Shown here: in pieces, positions 34,789 through 46,112 of the stretch
How the letters are laid out: every line of letters begins with the position of its first letter
Position numbering within the stretch: position 1 is the first letter of the stretch
From: Phlebiopsis flavidoalba
Lineage: Eukaryota > Basidiomycota > Agaricomycetes > Polyporales > Phanerochaetaceae
Assembly (NCBI GenBank): GCA_035772785.1
Contig: JAOCPU010000006.1
Coordinates: 620,001-684,000 of the forward strand
Direction: 5' to 3'
Length of the DNA stretch: 64,000 bases
Translations under genes and position numbers: made by a program
The notes under the pieces: generated by a model
What the model was told of the DNA's origin: nothing
Database searches by the model: none
The model's input: only the letters and a program-made list of their open reading frames with translations

Positions 34789-36568
34789 ATGCCCAAACAG
34801 ACACATCTCTCCGTTCTCCAACAGGCCGCACACCCGCTACCCATCCCGCCCCGTCTTCAAGACTCCGAGGCTCGCCGCCGGCTCGGAGGAAGTCGAAGCA
34901 TGGGACGCCATCATCTCACCTATGCGCGCTTCCACGCCGACGTTGAGAAGTACGCAAAGTACTGGCGCGGGTGCTCGCAGAGGATGGGCTTGAGCCGCGC
35001 TCAGTAATAGCCATGTGGTAAGTTTTCGGTCAAACTCTCCTCTTCGCTGCCATGCCGATTCTCACGCGAGCTTTCTAGGCTCGGTGGTATGACTTACACC
35101 GACGTATTACACATATATGGTATCGCGAGGGGCTGGCTACATCCCCCAGCTCTTCTCGCTCCGTCTACCCAACCCCGACGTCGTCGCCGAGCTTCTGCGG
35201 AAAGCCAACGCAAAGGCTCTCATCTACGACCTCTCTCCTACGCATGGGGGAGGCCGCCCAGCACAGCTTACGCTACCCCGTCTTCACCGTCCCCGTGCAC
35301 CCTGCGTCGTACACTGAACGCGCCGATGTAGAGGATGTGGTCCTCTACAAACCATCTCGCGCCCGAGGGCTCGGATATCGCCATGATCTTCCACACGTCT
35401 GGTTCAACATCTGGTTCGCCAAAACTCGTTCGTTGCTCATACGAGTGGCTCGACGCGATCGTGTCAAAGGCGTACTACACCGGTATCCCGAGGGACGAGT
35501 CAAGACAAGATGTCACCGTCTGGATGTACGTGCTGTTCTCTCTGTTCATCGTCGTCCTCAGACGCTCATCACGCGTTTCATCCGCAGGGGCTCGATGTGC
35601 CACATCGGCCAGACGTTCATGCTGATCGGGTCACTCCAGCACGGATCATGCACCATCCAGCCGACCAAGATCGCGTTCTCCTCTGATGAACTCGCCGACA
35701 TGATTGCGCGCTGCGGCCTCAACCGTCTCAACCAGTTCGCCACCTTCCTCTCCACCCACCTCAAGCGCGCACGGCAGGACGCAAAGCTCCTTGGCCTGCT
35801 CCAGGGCCTCGACGAGATCGTCTACTCGGGCCTGATGCTCGCGCCGGAGCACGAGGCGTTTGCGCTCGAAAAGGGCCTCAACGTGCGCAACCTGTTCGGC
35901 AGCACCGAGTGCGGTGCAATGCTGTTGGGTGTCGGCGGCACGGGCCCTGATGCGCGGCACCTGCGCGCCATTGAGGGCACGTCGTACGGCTTCTGGCCGC
36001 TCGAGTCCAACACCGCAGCCGCGGGCGAGCACGCGAACGCGAACGCGCAGCTCTTTGAGCTCGTCATCCTCGGTCCGACTCGGGCGACTGCCCCGACCGA
36101 GGGCCGCGCTGCGCGCCGCGGACGGGGCACTACCCACACGGGCGACCTCTTCCAGCGCGTCGGGCCCGAGTCGTACGTCTTCCGCGGGCGCGACGACGAC
36201 ACTGGATCAAGTCCGAGAACTCGCTCCGCTGCGACACGAAGGCGATCGAGGACAACGTGCGCGCGACGTGCGCGGAGCTCGTGAGCGAGTGCATCGTCGT
36301 CGGCAACGGGGCGGCCGCATCCCCCGCGCTCTTCGTCGAGTCGCGCGCGGGCCTGCGCGACGACGCGCTCAAGAAGGCCATCCTCCGCCGCATCCGCCAG
36401 TTCCACGCGCGCCGGTACCTCCACGAGCAGATCACGTCGCCCGCGCTCGTGTTCGTCGTCAAAGAGGGCACTCTCCCGCGCACGGCGACCAAGGGCAACA
36501 TTCGCCGGCGTGCGGTCGAGGAGCAGTTCCGCGCAGAGCTCGACGCGGCGTACGGCGTCCGTGATTGA
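34789..36568 (+). CDS. Stand-alone adenylate-forming enzyme (AMP-binding), copy 1
   Basis: Acyl- or amino-acyl-adenylating enzyme of the ANL superfamily. Start ATG 34789 (MPKQTHLSVLQQAAH). YARFHADVEKYAKYW (34920-34965) and LGGMTYTDVLHIYG precede GYIPQLFSLRLPNPDVVAEL (about 35135-35195). The phosphate-binding A3 motif is IFHTSGSTSGSPKLVRCSYE (35380-35445). After an intron: SMCHIGQTFMLIGSLQHGS, GLLQGLDEIVYSGLMLAPEH, A5 NLFGSTECGAML (35890-35925), A7 HTGDLFQRV (36137-36163) and A8 FRGRDDDWIKSEN across a one-base shift at about 36205. The last frame ends PRTATKGNIRRRAVEEQF with the A10 lysine and stops at 36566-36568. No carrier or reductase domain follows, so the enzyme is A-domain only (about 560 aa). 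The substrate cannot be read. It resembles the A domains of basidiomycete NRPS-like enzymes and is paralogous to the copy at 43039-44783. Confidence 0.85.
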
Positions 36569-36985
36569 TCATCTCTTCCGTTGCGTCGTCTGGACTTTTT
36601 AGAACATTTCTGGGGTCCGCCGGTTGCTTTGATTCTCTTCGTTCCACCATTCGATTCATATTTATCTAGCCCACATATCAGCTCTCGTAACAACTCGCAC
36701 TAACAACTGTAGCCATAGTCTCTTTCTTCTCTCCTATCACGACACCCTATGATAATCGTCTGGATACTTGCCTCGTGTAGTGTAGCCTGTTCGAAAAACT
36801 GAATATAGGATCGCGACAGCATCGACTGTCTAATGTACAAAAACAATCGGTGTGCAAGTGTGCTCAACAAGATTCAAAGGTATGATACAGTTTCATTGAG
36901 CTTTATCTAAGTACACTCTGAGCAGCGTCTGTGTATGGTGACTTGCGTACATACTAGCGCCTGAACATATCGCCTGAGGTGAACT
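36569..36985. other. Convergent 3' region between adenylating enzyme 1 and XRCC2
   Basis: About 400 bases of AT-richer sequence with no open frame of interest. Terminators of both genes are expected here, but no defined signal was seen. Confidence 0.5.
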
Positions 36986-38141
36986 CTATGTGGCTATCGT
37001 GTATAATAAACTGGAGTTGTCCAGCTGTCTTGCTTTCGGGTATACGAAACAAGTCCTACAATCTCGGAAGGATGTATTTGAGGAGTCGTTATGGTGCCTC
37101 CAGGCGAGCCAGAACCCACGTCCACATCCATCTGCGGTTGTCGCGTAAAGGGTAACATGGTGTGTGAGCGGCAGCGTCGAAAGGTTGCGCGGGTGGCCCT
37201 CTAGAGGCTCGTGTTCGGGAACAATATGAGCAGGGGTAGCCCGACGACTGGGCTCTCTCGTGTATGGACGAGTTACCGAGGTCATGCGGGTCCTGCCGCG
37301 GAAGCGAGAGTTCAAATCCAGGAGGCATGGGATAAAGATGCTGGCGGAAGAAGAAGGGGACGTCTTTGCCACGCCGGGATCTCAGGACCAGTGGATTGAG
37401 GGCCCCAGTTGGTCAGGAGAATGGTTGGCCGATATGTACGTCTTATTTGCTCGAGCGCCGCAATAACATGACGAAATGGCGTCCTGGCATCAGGTTGACC
37501 GCCTCGTAGTTGCTCTGTTGTAAACCTGTCTTGCCAGTAGAAAGAGCTTAGAGAGTCTATGACAAGCAAACCGAGTTCACAATGTTGTATGTGTGGCTCC
37601 TCATAATGATAGTGTGGGAGCTGAAGGATTGTGGCAGCGAGTTGAACCGAAGAGTTAGGTCGGAATACGTGCAGGTTTTTGTGAGGCCTCCTGCGCAACG
37701 TGATGTCGAATGTAGTCCAAGTTATCCCGAGGTCTGTGTGTGTTATTTGAGTCGATTTATCGCGTCGACCCTTCGGCGTAGCATGTCCGTAAGACAAAGA
37801 ACGTCGAATGTATCGTCCATGTCTAGTATGAAACGCTGCTTGACCCCACCCTCCCCATTCTACACCGGAGGATTGAGAGGGCAAAATGCAGAGCAGGATA
37901 GCTTCATATGCGAGACGTGTCTTTCCAGTACCCGAAGCTCCCTGTAGTTCGACGACATTGCCGCGGGCAAGGAGACGACTGAATTTGCTCTCATTGTCTT
38001 TTCCCGGGATGTCATCAGGGCCGTCGCGTAAAGATCGAGCAACGTCTGGCGGCGTTAATTAATCGACGGATTCGTTTATGTTTTTACAAGGAGAGTGCCA
38101 CTCACCGACGTCTTGTCTGACGGAAAGGAGAAGCTGGTCAT
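36986..38141 (-). CDS. XRCC2: XRCC2-type RecA/Rad51-family DNA repair protein
   Basis: Rad51 paralog used in homologous recombination. Start ATG 38141 (MTSFSFPSDKTS), then an intron ending near 38053. VARSLRDGPDDIPGKDNESK and FSRLLARGNVVELQG lead into the Walker A motif GASGTGKTRLAYEA (about 37905-37950). QRFILDMDDTFDVLCLTDML (about 37785-37845), read in a shifted frame, is the strand-helix after it. ITWTTFDITLRRRPHKNLHV follows (about 37672-37731). Walker B is ELGLLVIDSLSSFYWQDRF (about 37512-37570), whose IDSLSSFYW form is typical of XRCC2. The end HVTLYATTADGCGRGFWLAW (about 37105-37165) and a stop at 36986-36988 complete it. Walker A is intact here. Confidence 0.82.
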
Positions 38142-38310
38142 ACTAGCTCAGTTTTAGACGGTGGGCCGCCAGTGAGACAAACGTAACATCCTGCAATGTT
38201 TCGTGTTGTATTTCAGCAAGAAAATCCTTCTGTTGTAGTTTCCATCTTGCATGAGATTCGATGAGGCGAGAGTATCGTTGTTATTACCGTGGCCTATGTT
38301 ATAGGCAAGG

Positions 38311-38600
38311 TCATTTACTGTAAGGCGTTTGTCGCGCGGTGAACGACGTTGCGTGCCTAAAATTTGGCCCTGACATCCGAGACTGATGTGGTCCCACGTG
38401 GCGTCGGTATAGCACGAGCGGCCCTGATGTGTGCGCGCCGTCGCTGTGCATGACAACCAAAACCTCTGTTTCCAGCCCGTCGTCTCTCTCGTCTTTCGTC
38501 TCTTCCATAACCGCATGAGCGCAAGCAGCCACTTTCTGCCTTTCACATAACCTTCTTACGATTTTTGACGACCTCTTCCGCTTCTCATACGCATACTCTG
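38311..38600 (-). other. Unexplained open frame between XRCC2 and the coiled-coil gene
   Basis: An open minus-strand frame of about 95 codons covers the space between the XRCC2 start and the divergent coiled-coil gene (KVAACAHAVMEETKDERDDG, then LETEVLVVMHSDGAHTSG). I recognise no family and see no start or splice context, so it may be the shared promoter read as protein. Confidence 0.2.
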
Positions 38601-38613
38601 GCCTTTAACTGAC

Positions 38614-41273
38614 ATGTCCACAAACTGCTGCCTCCAGGCCACCTTCGGCACCGCACAGGCGAACGCCACCAAATGTATCTACCACGACAGGCACCCCGCA
38701 GACCTCGTCTCTACCTCGCGGCGCGACAGCTAGGGCGGCGGCCTCAGCACGACTCTCCCAGTCTACAAACGGTCCCGTGGCGGCGCGTAGAGGATCTATC
38801 AAGGGGAGCCCACTCGCCCCCTCCCGCGCCCGCACCCGCTGAGGGCTCGCGCGAGGCCCTATCCGCCCCTCGCTCAAACAGGAGACAGAGGAGAAAAGAA
38901 AAAGGTATGCTCGTTCACTCCTTTGACGTGTCTTAGCATTCATGACCATTATGTCATCGCGTGTCCTAGTTACTGGTCCAGCTCCAGGATAAAGACCAAA
39001 TTATTGCCGAGCTTCGTGCCAAGAACGACAACTCACGTCCTCGCTGCATTCTGCAGAAAACACGCGTTTCCGAGCTGTACGCGGACCAGGGTCGCACCGA
39101 AGAAGAGCTGGCTGCACGCATTGAAGTTATAGATAAACTTCGGAGTCAGGTCCGCGACCTTGAGACAAGAGAAGCGCGACATACATCGTAGATATAATGA
39201 GCAGGTACGCCGGTCTTCATCTTGCGTGTTTATGAAACCTAATCTTCGTTTAGACTACACCACGTTCGAAGCAGAACGTCAGGCATTCTATGACAATGAA
39301 CAACATCTCAAGTCTCGCATACAATCTCTTACTCAAGCTCGTAAACAGCCCGTACCACCATCACCATCTGCCGTCTCTGTTGTTGAGTCAGAGATTGAGA
39401 TGGATGTCACCCCTCCGGAGCCCCAGCTTCCCATTAAGCAGGACATGACGGATCCCGAACAAGAGCCTGCAGAGATGACCGCACTCAAACTAGAACTTTC
39501 TACCCTCTCGACATCCCATGCCTCTTTGCAATCCACTCTTCACCTTCTTCAGTCCCAGTTGAACGACCTGAAACGCGTCAACAACGAGCTACAAGAAGAG
39601 AACGAGTCGTACAACATCCTTCTGAGAGGAAAGAACCCTCAATGGCCAGTTTGACGTCCTCCGCATGGGCTTGGCGCCGAGGCCTGAACGAATGACAGAG
39701 AGTCCGGCTACCGAGGAGGACGACGACAAGGACAGTCTCCAGAGTAGAGAGACCGGCCGCAGTGTCCTTGACCCATGTTCACGAGCATCCTGAAGAGCAC
39801 GAAGAGCGACGAGCTGGAGGCTCCCGAACTTGACCCTCAGTTTGGACAGGTCGAGGAACGCCGAAGTCGATGCTGACGCTGAATCTGCTGCTGCCGGGCG
39901 CAGCTCATGGGCCAGGCAACTCTCGCCGCCGTTCTTCAGTCGCCGCTCACCCCAAGGAGAATCTTTGGCAAACCTGCCGATCACTGGCCCTGGTCTGGAC
40001 CTGGCCGCCTGAGCTCGGTAGAGCTTGAGAATAAAAGACGGCATTGAAGGCCATGCTTCTCTTGACGACCAGATGGTCGGAGACACCAAAGTTCGCAAGA
40101 CGAAATGAGTTCGACGGGTGCCGAGAAAGGCTCGCACTGCTGCGAATGAGCGACCGTTGACCCTCTCTCGCCATCCGGCGTCAACGAGATGGAAACTTTT
40201 GAGAAACGAGGTCAAGAATATCTGAAGGACGCTAACAAGGCTCCTTTCCTTGTATGCATCGAAGATTATTGACAGGATCATTTCTCAAGAGGGCTTCGAA
40301 CATGTTGCTCTGACCCCCCCCCCGGCCATTGACTTTGAGAAGTCTCCAACACCGTCCACGACTACCTTCGGTCAGAAGGCTCCTCCCCTAGTCCTGTGAA
40401 GAAACCGCGGCCTCAAACTACCATATTCTCTCGTTTAGACTACGCCGGCCACGGCCCAGAAACAGCCCCAACATCCCTCCCCCGGAACGACTCACGACCC
40501 TTCGACTCACTCAACATGAATAGCAACCCCGGCGCCGGCTCGCCTCCGCCGCAGAGCGAACCTCCAAAGGCTGCCATGTCCTCACGTGCCTCCAGAAGGT
40601 CGTTGTCCTTTGACTGGTCTTCATTCTCCATGTTCGGGTGGTGACAAACAAAAAAGCGGCTCCTCCGCTCGCCGCCGGCGAACTTGCGTCCGCTCACGCT
40701 GAAGCCTACTGGCCCGGGGGGTAACCAGTGCCCGTAAACTCGACACCCTTGAAGACGAAGAGGATCGTAGAGAGCTGAGAGAGCGTCTGTCGCCGCCACC
40801 ATGAAACTGATGGGCATATGAGAAGCCACCTTCACCAGCGTCACCATTACCTCCGATGGTGAAGAGCTTCTCTTCCCCTGCCAGCGTCAACACCATTTCC
40901 TCCGACTCCTGCCCACGAGGCTCCGACACCTACGAGCCGCTTCTCTTTCTTCCGACGTTCATCGTCGGCCAATTCCAACTGGGGGGAGACGCCTACATCC
41001 TCGCAGGGCGATTCTCGCACCTCGTCTACGATGCCCAATCTCACTCAGGAAGTGTTGGGAGCAGGCCGAGGCTGAGAGAGCTCCTTTGGCCGCCCTTGAT
41101 GCCCATGAACGCAACTCAGTGCAGATTTTTTTCTGGGATGGCGAAGGGTGCAGGTGGTGGCTTCACCGAAATCGCCAGGAGGAGCGGTTGACCGTCGTTC
41201 TTCCCGCCGCAGCGGCAGTGGAAGCACCACGTCTGGAGTGCTGGCATGAGCCGGCACGAGTGACGAAGATTAG
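38614..41273 (+). CDS. Long coiled-coil protein, unrecognised function
   Basis: Start ATG 38614 (MSTNCCLQATFGTAQANATK). After low-complexity Ser/Arg/Pro sequence and an intron, a coiled coil begins with KDQIIAELRAKNDN-like sequence. RVSELYADQGRTEEELAARI (about 39066-39125), KLRSQVRDLE and TTFEAERQAFYDNEQHLKSR (about 39259-39318) continue it. EMTALKLELSTLSTSHASLQ and LKRVNNELQEENESYNILLR (39568-39627) follow. A short conserved-looking segment SKIIDRIISQEGFEHV (about 40257-40305) sits before a Ser/Pro-rich tail with SRASRRSLSFDWSSFSMFGW (40582-40641). A homologous layout exists in other Agaricomycetes as far as I recall, without assigned function. The end at TAG 41271-41273 is tentative. Vesicle tether or cytoskeletal scaffold would fit, but this is inference. 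Confidence 0.6.
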
Positions 41274-41814
41274 ATGCTCGGCATCGCAATCATCATATGC
41301 ATCTATGGGTAAGTATACAGTATGTTGTATTCGCTATGTATCTGGAAAATGGAGATTGGTTTTATGTTTGGATTCATCACAGCTTCGCACAGGCTTCGCA
41401 TTCGCTTCCCTCAGCTCAGTACGCTTTTGCACGGTCATTAGCTTATTAGGTTTGCAATCAAATAGCACTAAACAGATATTACAACAAAGTATGCTCTTCC
41501 GTTTTCGCATTTGCTACAGTATTCATACCCTAGATCACACACCCTCCTGTATACCACAGTAGATAATTTTGTTTGGCATGTAGGATGCCTGTGCCTACCC
41601 TGTGTCCAATACCAGTGTACCCTGTGTCCTGTCCCCAGTGTACAAAACACCATGTACCGGGCGCAATGGCAGTCCTTCGGAGATATTCTAACGCCGCTTG
41701 GCCCAGGGGCGAAGGGCTGCGAGTAGATAGCGGTCTGCTTGAATGCTTGAGTGTGAGAAGTTTATGAACCGTAAAAAACAAGAGACAGGTGGCACGGCAA
41801 AAGCATGCTTTGTC
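41274..41814. other. Convergent 3' region between the coiled-coil gene and SLX9
   Basis: AT-richer, no gene. It contains the imperfect repeat at 41598-41642. Confidence 0.45.
41598..41642. repeat. Two imperfect tandem copies of a 22-23 base unit
   Basis: CCCTGTGTCC-AATACCAGTGTA (41598-41619) is followed directly by CCCTGTGTCC-TGTCCCCAGTGTA (41620-41642). The ends match and the middles differ. It is non-coding, in a convergent intergenic space. Confidence 0.7.
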
Positions 41815-42620
41815 TCACGCTTTCGGGGCTTCATGCTTCACGAGAGTGTTCTGAGCATGCTTTGCGGATAGTCTCAAACGGATTGGAGGAGAATTCAGGA
41901 TTTGAGAGGATCATGGGAACTCTGAGACGTTCCGCCGGCCCTTTGCGAGGCGAATATGAGCGACAATCAGCGTGATATCACAGCGCAACCGGAACTTACA
42001 ATGCCTGCTTCCGCTGGGCTTTGGACAGAGGCGTATGCTTTCCATTCACCAATTTGACCTGGCGCTGGCCGAGCCTTTCGGGCGGGCTGCGCCATGGACG
42101 ACGATGTCGGGTCTGCAGATGCGATTTCTTCGCCCATTTCTACAGCGGAGATCGCAGCCTTGATTTCATCAAGGCCGCTAGCAACTTGCTCCTTTGCTCG
42201 ACGTTTCATGCGCCGCTCGTGTGACTTGGAGTACGGCGAGCGTGATGCTTCGAGTCCTGTTGCAGTTGTCAACGGAGAATCACCCAAAGCGACAGCGTGG
42301 CGCACTTTGCAGGAACTTTTCCTGTTTCATGAGTTGTCTGTCTTTCTTTTTCATCGGTTCGAGTGTTGTCGTCTTTCCTTGACTCGCCACCTCCTCGTGA
42401 CAAGATCAAGATGAGGCCGAGAAAAAAATCAGGGGAAAGCCGGAAATCCGCGCTCACCATGCTGGCAGTGACAGATATTTCTGTACTGCTAGAACGCTCC
42501 ATTGGTGTGCCTGTGTTGTTATGTCGCTGTCGTTCGCAGCTTGTCTGCGCAAGGGCACTGCCCTAGCATGTCCTGCAGAGCGAGATCTAGCCGCTTTTGG
42601 CTGATCCGTTGCCAGCGCAT
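41815..42620 (-). CDS. SLX9: Ribosome biogenesis protein SLX9/FAM207A
   Basis: Slx9 is a small basic protein of 90S/pre-40S particles involved in ITS1 processing and export. Minus-strand frames give ARAVPLRRQAANDSDITTQA (about 42505-42565) as the N-terminal part. After an intron, MKKKDRQLMKQEKFLQSV (about 42300-42355) is followed by the signature SPYSKSHERRMKRRAKEQVA (42185-42245) and SGLDEIKAAISAVEMGEE. A Lys/Arg region follows. The conserved end ILSNPEFSSNPFETIR (about 41861-41908) runs into AQNTLVKHEAPKA with TGA 41815-41817. Start not fixed (about 42620). The SNPF-TIR end and SKSHERR core are diagnostic. Confidence 0.82.
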
Positions 42621-43038
42621 TGAGCTATGAGAGAAATGAACAAGGTACTGATGTGTACATACCATGGCACAAATTGTGATAGTGACTGCAAGAATCGAGT
42701 CTGATTTTACACGCGAGGTAGCCAATCGAGCTCAGGTTGCATCCGGCGCTCGATCACTTTTCGCATTTGCTTCCGTCATGATCAATGCAATCCGGTAGTA
42801 ATGTCATAACCAAATTCAGATTGAATGAAATGCAGGGATACACGAGTGGATAGGACGGGATGGTCCGCGAAATAAGGTAAACTAAGTTGGGCGGTAAAGT
42901 ATGTCGAAAATAATAAGGAGCAATAAAAACAAGCCAAATCTAAGAATCTCTAGTGCTACATGTGGTGAGTCCGTGCAGGGTCTAGTAATGCAAAGTGGAA
43001 ATCCAGAGTGAGAATAACACCGCCGCCAACGCACTGCG
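42621..43038. other. SLX9 5' flank and adenylating enzyme 2 3' flank
   Basis: About 400 AT-richer bases between two minus-strand genes. No gene was seen. Confidence 0.45.
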
Positions 43039-44783
43039 TTAGTGCGCAACACCGTATATACGATCAAGTTGCGACTTGAATGCCTCTTCTACCGCGCGGC
43101 GCCTGACGTTGCCCTTCGTGGAAGTGCGGGGAAGAGTGTCTTTTGGTACGACGACGACGAAGTTGGCAGAGTTGATACGCTCGTGGAGGTATCGGCGTGA
43201 GTTGAATTGTTGTCGTGTGCGGCGAATGATATCCCTCTTGGTTTTCTCTTCGCACAGCCCCTCCTTCACCTCGACAAACAGCGCCGGCGAAGGGCGACCG
43301 TTGCCAACAACGATGCATGCCTCGACCAGATCAGAGCAGGTCTGGTGTACGTTGTCTTCGATGGCTTTCGTGTCGCAGCGAAGGGAGTTTTCCGACTTGA
43401 TCCAGTCATCATCACGTCCCCGGGGAACGTAGCGACCCGGAGAGCACTCAATGAAGAGGTCGCCGTGTGGTAATGGGCCGTCGGCAGCGCAGAGAGAGCG
43501 ATCTGGACAATCTGGAGATGATGATGAGAGGATGACGAGCTCGAGGGAAGCGGGCGTTGGCGTTCTTGTGACCCGATTCTGACTCAGAGGCAAGGGGAAG
43601 GAATGCGTAAGAAGTGCCCGAAACCGGTCGCAGAGGAGCGCCGCACAGCCCTTCCACTCAGGATCCGACAGTAGCATGATGGTACATTCTGTGTTGCCCA
43701 AAGCAACAGCAGTTCTTGACTTAGTGCATGATACCGTGTGACGATGAACCCACTCCTCGTCCTCTTGACTTAGTGTAAGGCCAGAGTAGAAGATTTCATC
43801 AAGGCCCTGGAGCATAGCCAAGAGCTTGGGGTCTCGTCGCGAGTTTTTGGAAGTGGGTAGCGAGGTAGGTGGGGAATTGAACGAGTCGATTGAGACGGCA
43901 GTGAACAATCATGTCCATCAACTCCGCAGAAGAGAAAGCCTGACATGATGGTTTGAACCGCGCAGCCAGCATTTTGCATGAACCCAGAGAACATGATGGT
44001 CTGTCCAATGTGACATACGCTTCCCCTGAAGGAACCATCAGCCTGAGTCAATCTCACGTCGACAGATCGTTGTACTCACATCCAAGATGAGACGTCCTTG
44101 CGTCCAGGGAGTGCGAGGCTTGGTAGCTTCGCGTGCCTTAGCCATGTTGAAATCCCACCATGCATAGCTGCAGGGGATCAGTTTAGGCCGCCCAGATGTC
44201 GAGCCCCCGATGTGTTGGAAGATGACAAGGTTGTCGTCCCCGTTTGTGCCTCCACGGATTGGCGGCAGAATGAAGGAGGAAGGAGTCTCCGCACGAATGT
44301 CCACAGCCATGTGAGTGGGCACGCCATGCTGCGACGAGACATCGCCGAAGGAGGCATCGAAGATGAGGGGCTCTGCCCTTTGCTTTTTTGCAAAAGCTCG
44401 AAGATGACATCCGGGTTTGGTAGCCGGAGGGAGAAGAGCTGGGGGACGTATCCAGCTCGGACCATAGAGTATATGTGTACGACATCGACGTATGTCATGC
44501 CGCCGAGCCTATGGTGAATGAGCAATGTGATTATGGTCGGAAGAAGTTAATCGTACCATACACCAACTACCGAGCGTGGTAGTATTCCATCTGCACTCAA
44601 CTTCTCCGACCAGTACTTGGCAAAGAGCTCGACGTCCGCAAGGAAGCGGCTGTAGGCTATTGGGTGCCACCGGAGGATCTGCTTTGTGTGGGGGTCATAC
44701 TGCGGTACCTGGAAGGCAGGTGCGTCCGGGTACTGGGATGCTATTTCTTGGAGGACAGTGACTTGGGTCCTGTAGAGCGGCAT
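43039..44783 (-). CDS. Stand-alone adenylate-forming enzyme (AMP-binding), copy 2
   Basis: Paralog of the enzyme at 34789-36568, with the same domain order on the opposite strand. Start ATG 44783 (MPLYRTQVTVLQEIASQYPD), then FLADVELFAKYWSEKLSADG. After an intron comes RLGGMTYVDVVHIYSMVRAG, then YVPQLFSLRLPNPDVIFELL (about 44395-44455). A3 is GGSTSGRPKLIPCSYAW (about 44160-44215). SVCHIGQTIMFSGFMQNAG and MLQGLDEIFYSGLTLSQEDE (about 43765-43825) lie in the middle. A5 has ALGNTECTIML, A7 PHGDLFIECSPGRY and A8 RGRDDDWIKSENSLRCDTKA. The A10 lysine is in PRTSTKGNVRRRAVEEAF. The stop is at 43039-43041. The A5 and A7 forms differ from copy 1 (NTECT against STECG; PHGDL against HTGDL), so substrate pockets may differ. 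No carrier or reductase domain is present. Confidence 0.85.
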
Positions 44784-44845
44784 GGCTGGAGGAGGAGGGG
44801 GGTGTGAGGGCGTGTTGACGAGATCTGGTCGGGATTGGGTGTAGG

Positions 44846-44853
44846 CATTTATA
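44846..44853 (-). promoter_or_regulatory. TATA box of adenylating enzyme 2
   Basis: TATAAATG on the minus strand lies about 63-70 bases upstream of ATG 44783, matching the spacing at copy 1. Confidence 0.5.
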
Positions 44854-44899
44854 CGCCTGTCGGATTGGGTAGATGCGCCGTTGGGTGGACTGGGCCGAG

Positions 44900-46112
44900 T
44901 CAAGTCGGTTGTCAGGCTCAAACAGAGATCTGGATAGCCTTGCAGTTGGCGCCACAGCAGTGAGAAAAAACGGACCGAGGACTGACGGAGGGAAGACGCG
45001 CTGAGCGTGGAGGAGATTGATCATTAGCATCGGACAAAGGTCGACGGGTTGAGCGGCGTGTAGCCAATCGTCCAACCTGAGGCACATGATCCCGGGCAGA
45101 TCAAACGCACGGGCTCGGAGACCCTCGCTGAGAACGCCTGCGAAAAGAGACATAGCCAGTGCAAGGCAGTGTCCCCATCGGACGGGAATAACCTTCGCAA
45201 AGGTCCAGCTGGGCCTTGCAGGTAAGAGAAAGGCGCATCTGATGCAGGCACCTCCCTACTGACGCTATCGCATACTTCCAACACGAGGTGATATGATTGC
45301 ACTCGAGGACAGATGGTCCTTCAATCCTGTACCCACAACCTCCGCTTGGGTGCGGCGCTGCACCGCACATCGCCCGACTTCCCATACACACATTCTCGTC
45401 TCCGTACACGCCCTGCGGTCCTCCGCCAATGACCACCGAGCGAGCCATGTCGAGGCTAACACCGATCTGTGTCCCTTTCTACACCACGTCTCCAGTCCAG
45501 ACCGTGGTCCCAGCTCGGGGCGACTTCCTAGCATCTCTGCATCCCTACCCAACATCCGTAAAGACTTACGACTTACCAATGCGGTTGTGCGAGTGCCAAC
45601 AACATTTCCTTCGTAGTGTGTCGGGGCCATGACGCAAAACCTCGCATCTCTGCATGGAACTCGTCGCCTGCTCGTTGCTACCTTGGCGTAGATTGTTTCG
45701 AGATAGTCATGGAGTATCTTTTGGTCTTGACGCGTGGAAAAACTTACGCTCGTCGATTTCTCGCGAGAGCTCTTCACCGGCCGGTGGCGGATGAGATCCA
45801 TTGCAAACCATTCCCGCCGAAGCGTTATGGCTATGTCTTGCAGGATCATGACTAGTCACTCGACGACGGCGGAGAGCCGCAGGCCGATAACTGCGGTCAT
45901 CACAAGCCCACCTTTGCCGACTTCGGGGGGCCATCATTGCGACGAGCCAATTCGAGCGTCGACCGGCGTCGCCTAGCGGGATGATTCGACACATGGTGGG
46001 ATGCGCGATGTGGATATGTTCGGTCCCATGTCTTAGGGGCCTAGACGACTTTGACAACGCGACCTGCCTCCACACGGCTTTAATTCTGTCCTTCTGCCTG
46101 CCCTCCAACATG
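44900..46112 (-). CDS. Unrecognised protein next to adenylating enzyme 2
   Basis: Several minus-strand frames give protein-like sequence in the same direction. SFSTRQDQKILHDYLETIYA (about 45675-45735) is followed by FHAEMRGFASWPRHTTKEML and LLALAQPHW (about 45595-45660), with a likely intron after it. VYGDENVCMG...VLECNHITSCWKYAIAS lies around 45270-45410. LALAMSLFAGVLSEGL and FDLPGIMCLRLDDWLH lead to PVDLCPMLMINLLHAQRVFP (44990-45060), then VLGPFFLTAVAPTARL. The order and hydrophobic pattern look like one globular alpha-helical protein interrupted by introns and indels. I cannot name a family. It ends close to the promoter of adenylating enzyme 2 and reads in the same direction. Confidence 0.45.

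Noticed and set aside
35646..36693. Minus-strand open frames of 163-200 codons as antisense genes
   Set aside because: They lie exactly opposite the conserved A-domain of adenylating enzyme 1 and show no family resemblance; GC-rich codons keep the antisense frames open.
41573..41781. Small Pro/Cys-rich open frames over the CCCTGTGTCC repeat
   Set aside because: They arise from a short imperfect tandem repeat in a convergent intergenic space, with no start context or homology.
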